This document shows, piece by piece, positions 5,801-8,049 of a DNA stretch of 8,049 nucleotides. Made by a program: the position numbers and the translations under genes. The notes under the pieces were generated by a model. The model saw nothing but the letters and a program-made list of their open reading frames with translations. It was not told the DNA's origin and ran no database searches. The stretch's first letter is position 1. Each line of letters begins with the position of its first letter. Where the stretch lies: contig JBIOWF010000177.1 of assembly GCA_044868295.1 (NCBI GenBank), positions 1 to 8,049 of the forward strand. The letters are read 5' to 3'. The stretch comes from JBIOWF01 sp044868295. GTDB lineage: Bacteria; Actinomycetota; Actinomycetes; Streptosporangiales; Streptosporangiaceae.

Positions 5801-8049
5801 TGGACTACGTCGACTCCAGGTTGTTCACCGGCACCTGGAAGGTCACGGTGGCGCGCGGCACCGGCGGGGCCACGGCGGGGCAGATTACCATCCCGGCCGG
5901 CATCCCGACGGGAGCAAACGGTGAGGACAATGGGGCCGGTGGCGGCATCGCCGGCAACCGGAGGCTCGACGGCACGGAGGACGTTAACGCCAACGGCCTG
6001 CTGGATCTCCCCGGCCAGTCGTACGCGCTGGTGATCGCCGGACCGGTGTTCCGCGACCCGGCTGATCTGGCGCCGACCAGGGGCCCGACCTCCTTCCCGA
6101 AGAGCAGCATCACGCTCGACAAGATGCGCTATTCGTGCTCGGACGCGGCGGTGGCGAGCATCTTCGACACCGCGGCAGGTGCGGGCCCGGCGCAGTCGCA
6201 GACCTCCACCACCTTCACGGTCCGCACCAAGGCTGGTGTGGTCCTCGACACCGAGACCGGGATCACGTTCACCACGCCTTCGGGATCCCCCGCAGGAGCT
6301 ACCAACTCCACCGCTGTGCCGGTGCGATCTGGGAGCGGCGGGGCCGTCTCCGGCAACGGGATCCTGGAGGCCGACACCGGCCAGCTGGTCTGGAGTTCTT
6401 ACGGCCCGGCGGGTCAGCCGGCGGTCTCCGCGGCGGCCCAGGTGGTGTGCGCCTCGGACATCATCCCGAACTACTTCACCATCATCGCCGACAACGCCTT
6501 CGGGGATCAGTTCCAGATCAACGGCGGCTGCGACTTTGACCAGTTCCTCGACGACGGCGAGGTGGTGACCTACGGCATCGCCCTCGCCAACCGCTCGCGC
6601 AGCGACGACTACCAAGATGTCGAGGCAACCCTGACCCCGACCGGGCCCGGCGCCGCGGCGGTTTCCGTCCTCGACTCCCCCCGCAACGTCGGGCGGCTGC
6701 CGGGGAACGGAGCGAACGGTATCTTCTTCCACGTGCAGGTCAGCAACAACCTGCCGACTCTGGTCCCGAACGTCAACGACCGCAAGGTAACGATGGTCCT
6801 GACGCTCGACTCTCTGAACAAGGGGCAGAAGATCTCCACGCAGTCGTACTCCTTCACGCACGCCCTGCACTCCGACGAGCAGCGGCTGCACTACTCGACC
6901 GACTTCCCGGCGGGCGGGCGCGAGGTGCGCGACATCAACCGGAACCTGTTGATCGACCAGGCGGACGTGCTCGACCCGTTCCTCGAGATCAACCTGCCGG
7001 ACGAGGACGTGACCTTCTCCTCCATGTTCGTCCTGGGAGCGGACAACCCCTCCACAGGGACCGTTGCCGCCGAGCTGGTGAGCAACACGCTCGGTGAGGA
7101 CCTCAACGGCGACGGCGACTGCCTGGATGCAGGCGAGAGGGACGTCATCCCGAACGGCCTGTGCGACCGGGGAGTGCTGCTGAACCCGGGCGGGCCGAGC
7201 GCAAGTGACAAGGTGCCCTGGAATTTCGACAACAACAGCGGCGGTTGGATCCCGTTCCGTCACCCGTCGAGCACTCCGGGAGGGAGTCCCCCGCCCCCGG
7301 TCCAGTGGCAGTATGTGAACACCGGTCTGTGTGGCTTCCAGACGCAGGCCGGGGCCGGCAAGTTCGGCATCTGGCACACACAGAACGGCCCGACGCCAGG
7401 GGGGGCGACCGCCTGCCCGAACTTCGCCATTCCCCAGGATGCGGCCACGCAGCCGCTGGTCGAGCTGTACATGGACCTCCTGGACTCCCCGATCGTGGCC
7501 AAGGTGAACCAGGTTCCCGACGCACGCAGCTTCCCGTACACCGTCGAGTTCCAGCGCCTGGGGATGAACGTCAACATGCAGGTGTACGACGCCTACGCGG
7601 CCGGCGCCATCGACATCGACACCGACATCGATAACGACAACTTCCACACCATGCTCGGCCAGCAGCTCGACACCTACTACCTCCGCTTTGGCGGCGCACC
7701 CGACATCCTGTTCAGCTTCGGCTACCGCTACTTCGGGTACCCCTACATGGGGATCGACCCGGTCGGCTACATCATCGCCCAGAGGACGTTCGGGCCGAAG
7801 GTGGATACGGACAATTCAATCCTCGGGTCGCAGACGTTCAACTCCAACGACAGCGGGTTCACCGGCTTTACTCAGAACACCAACCCGAACAGCTTCCCGG
7901 TGCTGCCGGAGGCCGGGAATCCCGACCTTCTTGCCTACCCGGTGCCCAATGCCGCCCAGCCGGGCGTCTGCACCGGCGGCACGACTCCAGGTGGACCCTG
8001 CCAGTGTGCGGTCGGGGTGCCCAGCTGTTCGCCTCCCGAGTGCGGCGGC
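2857..8049 (+). CDS. giant secreted Kp43-like S8 subtilase, partial (runs off right edge)
   Basis: At least 1731 codons are open with no stop before the right edge. Residues 1-38 form a signal peptide: K10 and R13, then a hydrophobic core 14-32 and AxA-type sites, so the protein should be exported. Two inhibitor-I9-like propeptide modules follow (about 149-210 and 228-296). The catalytic domain (about 345-725) has Asp354 in VTDNGIS, His408 in GTHGNTVASIIG, oxyanion Asn559 in VVVPVGNNG and Ser697 in FGTSFSAAAITG; an SRGP segment lies at 634-637. Cysteine pairs C491/C500 and C616/C625 may form disulfides. A Kp43-type beta-sandwich (about 885-1000) carries LTNDLDMTLESP, YYGN and NPVEGIHL. Further on are a Ca-binding-like DVNANGLLD loop (1042-1050), a CARDB-like DDGEVVTYGIAL domain (about 1225-1330), an EDLNGDGDCLD loop (1414-1424), a jelly-roll-like region starting at PWNFDNNSGGW (1454) and a Cys-rich tail from C1705. 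It is far longer than ordinary subtilisins. The natural substrate and the cell-surface anchor are not visible. Confidence 0.93.
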   Translation, partial: MNALSASGAKCTRLLVIFGLAVLLASPAMLLWASRPAAKSGGASLSQAEVEELMARQDARLIDMLAARVPEPTARPAEHAVFAERFASLEAESSRGAGLLQTSLGNLDPKKVEALLRELPPQLLYHPNELTKTAHGDLAAGLNYVMLRQESIAKQSVDAILARLQRDARIVGYLPNASFVVYAEASQVRGLAQNPDIAFSLPVHPAFKIASEAGRKPFMERGRATDPNFRLEVFLVPGFPAAQVKEQLAKMARVRDVFEAGEAALQVTAHFSVLPEMARLPGVSFIQEAPEWIEHNMKGVPLIQAGSGDETLGIRPFDDAGVDGGGLNAAGTPDGRRVNDGTAQVPPQIVGVTDNGISTDTPSFSQTTTQIITAAAPIGPAHRKVHGIQAIRGNGNGCDSLLSGAGTHGNTVASIIGAYPTALGVFVNRRQVSVTGTIPDINLDGVARGSRILLQDVQADSQSACLVNSIIERGSEVDPGVLSLRLSQLICPKTPGTGNCLNLVGGANEIHMAILPFGVPNWTRDQFATTNGKYSQDAADVDTFLYNNKDFMVVVPVGNNGGLRGNNRLQLDLVVMPDLFNGTKADEDPNFPKPPQVSPPATAKNIISVGAHRGDCMSFFGTFNCEENQDKYASRGPATEDSLRTAPILVAAGAGEIFATRYGPASWAIIKSNDDDNTDNSGQPLDVVLDEANFGTSFSAAAITGAGAIVRDYFAQGFYPLGERTSGNRVGNVSGALVKAALIASAHFNADVRTQGQDANERDLRRTRAMDVGSPDGVKQVGVIGNSEVGYGRVVLTQVLPLANWSKKAIAGAYGAPNRNVQEHPAAALLVYDDIATGEPLIANSTSAANNTATSVTHTFIVNSANLFDTNGATAGGQAVKAAELRIGLVWTDVPSAASTAATGGGALTNDLDMTLESPGPDNNINTTADNLFYYGNVYDGGTNNPITDEWSKQFIFGQAATHDKYNPVEGIHLSADRNNNLDYVDSRLFTGTWKVTVARGTGGATAGQITIPAGIPTGANGEDNGAGGGIAGNRRLDGTEDVNANGLLDLPGQSYALVIAGPVFRDPADLAPTRGPTSFPKSSITLDKMRYSCSDAAVASIFDTAAGAGPAQSQTSTTFTVRTKAGVVLDTETGITFTTPSGSPAGATNSTAVPVRSGSGGAVSGNGILEADTGQLVWSSYGPAGQPAVSAAAQVVCASDIIPNYFTIIADNAFGDQFQINGGCDFDQFLDDGEVVTYGIALANRSRSDDYQDVEATLTPTGPGAAAVSVLDSPRNVGRLPGNGANGIFFHVQVSNNLPTLVPNVNDRKVTMVLTLDSLNKGQKISTQSYSFTHALHSDEQRLHYSTDFPAGGREVRDINRNLLIDQADVLDPFLEINLPDEDVTFSSMFVLGADNPSTGTVAAELVSNTLGEDLNGDGDCLDAGERDVIPNGLCDRGVLLNPGGPSASDKVPWNFDNNSGGWIPFRHPSSTPGGSPPPPVQWQYVNTGLCGFQTQAGAGKFGIWHTQNGPTPGGATACPNFAIPQDAATQPLVELYMDLLDSPIVAKVNQVPDARSFPYTVEFQRLGMNVNMQVYDAYAAGAIDIDTDIDNDNFHTMLGQQLDTYYLRFGGAPDILFSFGYRYFGYPYMGIDPVGYIIAQRTFGPKVDTDNSILGSQTFNSNDSGFTGFTQNTNPNSFPVLPEAGNPDLLAYPVPNAAQPGVCTGGTTPGGPCQCAVGVPSCSPPECGG

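Noticed and set aside
4489..7647. 1052-codon open frame on the minus strand, opposite the protease gene
   Set aside because: It is in codon register with the protease gene, so it stays open because TTA, CTA and TCA codons are rare in the real gene. Its translation is a low-complexity Val/Arg/Asp/His-rich string without domains.

Overview
The window is GC-rich bacterial DNA with two divergent transcription units on either side of a 469-bp intergenic region (2388-2856). Strong G/C bias at third codon positions leaves long open frames opposite the real genes. I read these as shadows. The base composition, the very large secreted subtilase and the presence of LarE fit an uncultured GC-rich environmental bacterium (Acidobacteriota-like or similar). 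This placement is a guess, because no rRNA or other phylogenetic marker is present.

Left unit, minus strand, reading toward base 1. It starts from a near-consensus sigma70-type promoter (2431-2459). First comes bioY (2387-1758), the substrate-binding membrane subunit of a biotin ECF transporter. Next is larE (1782-970), a PP-loop ATP pyrophosphatase and sulfur transferase whose start overlaps the end of bioY by 25 bp. Third is an unusual protein (about 961 to beyond base 1) that joins a nitroreductase-like domain to a GAF domain. It runs off the left edge and has no ATG, GTG or TTG in its 5' part. The biotin-type transporter, the sulfur transferase and the flavin/GAF protein are packed as one operon, but the window does not show what they share.

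Right unit, plus strand. A promoter with a perfect -35 and a 17-bp spacer (2582-2610) should give an mRNA with a leader of roughly 240 nt. The leader holds a possible 62-codon ORF (2672-2860) whose stop overlaps the next start as ATGA. Just after it come a small perfect hairpin and an ideal Shine-Dalgarno. The main gene (2857 to beyond 8049, at least 1731 codons) encodes a giant secreted Kp43-like S8 serine protease. It has a signal peptide, two inhibitor-like propeptide modules, a complete D354/H408/N559/S697 active site, a beta-sandwich, Ca-binding-like loops, a CARDB-like domain, a jelly-roll-like region and the start of a cysteine-rich tail.

No tRNA, rRNA, CRISPR array or insertion sequence was recognised. 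The points most worth following up are the unexplained 5' end and domain fusion of the nitroreductase-GAF gene, the bioY-larE pairing, the three-cysteine LarE, and the architecture of the protease.
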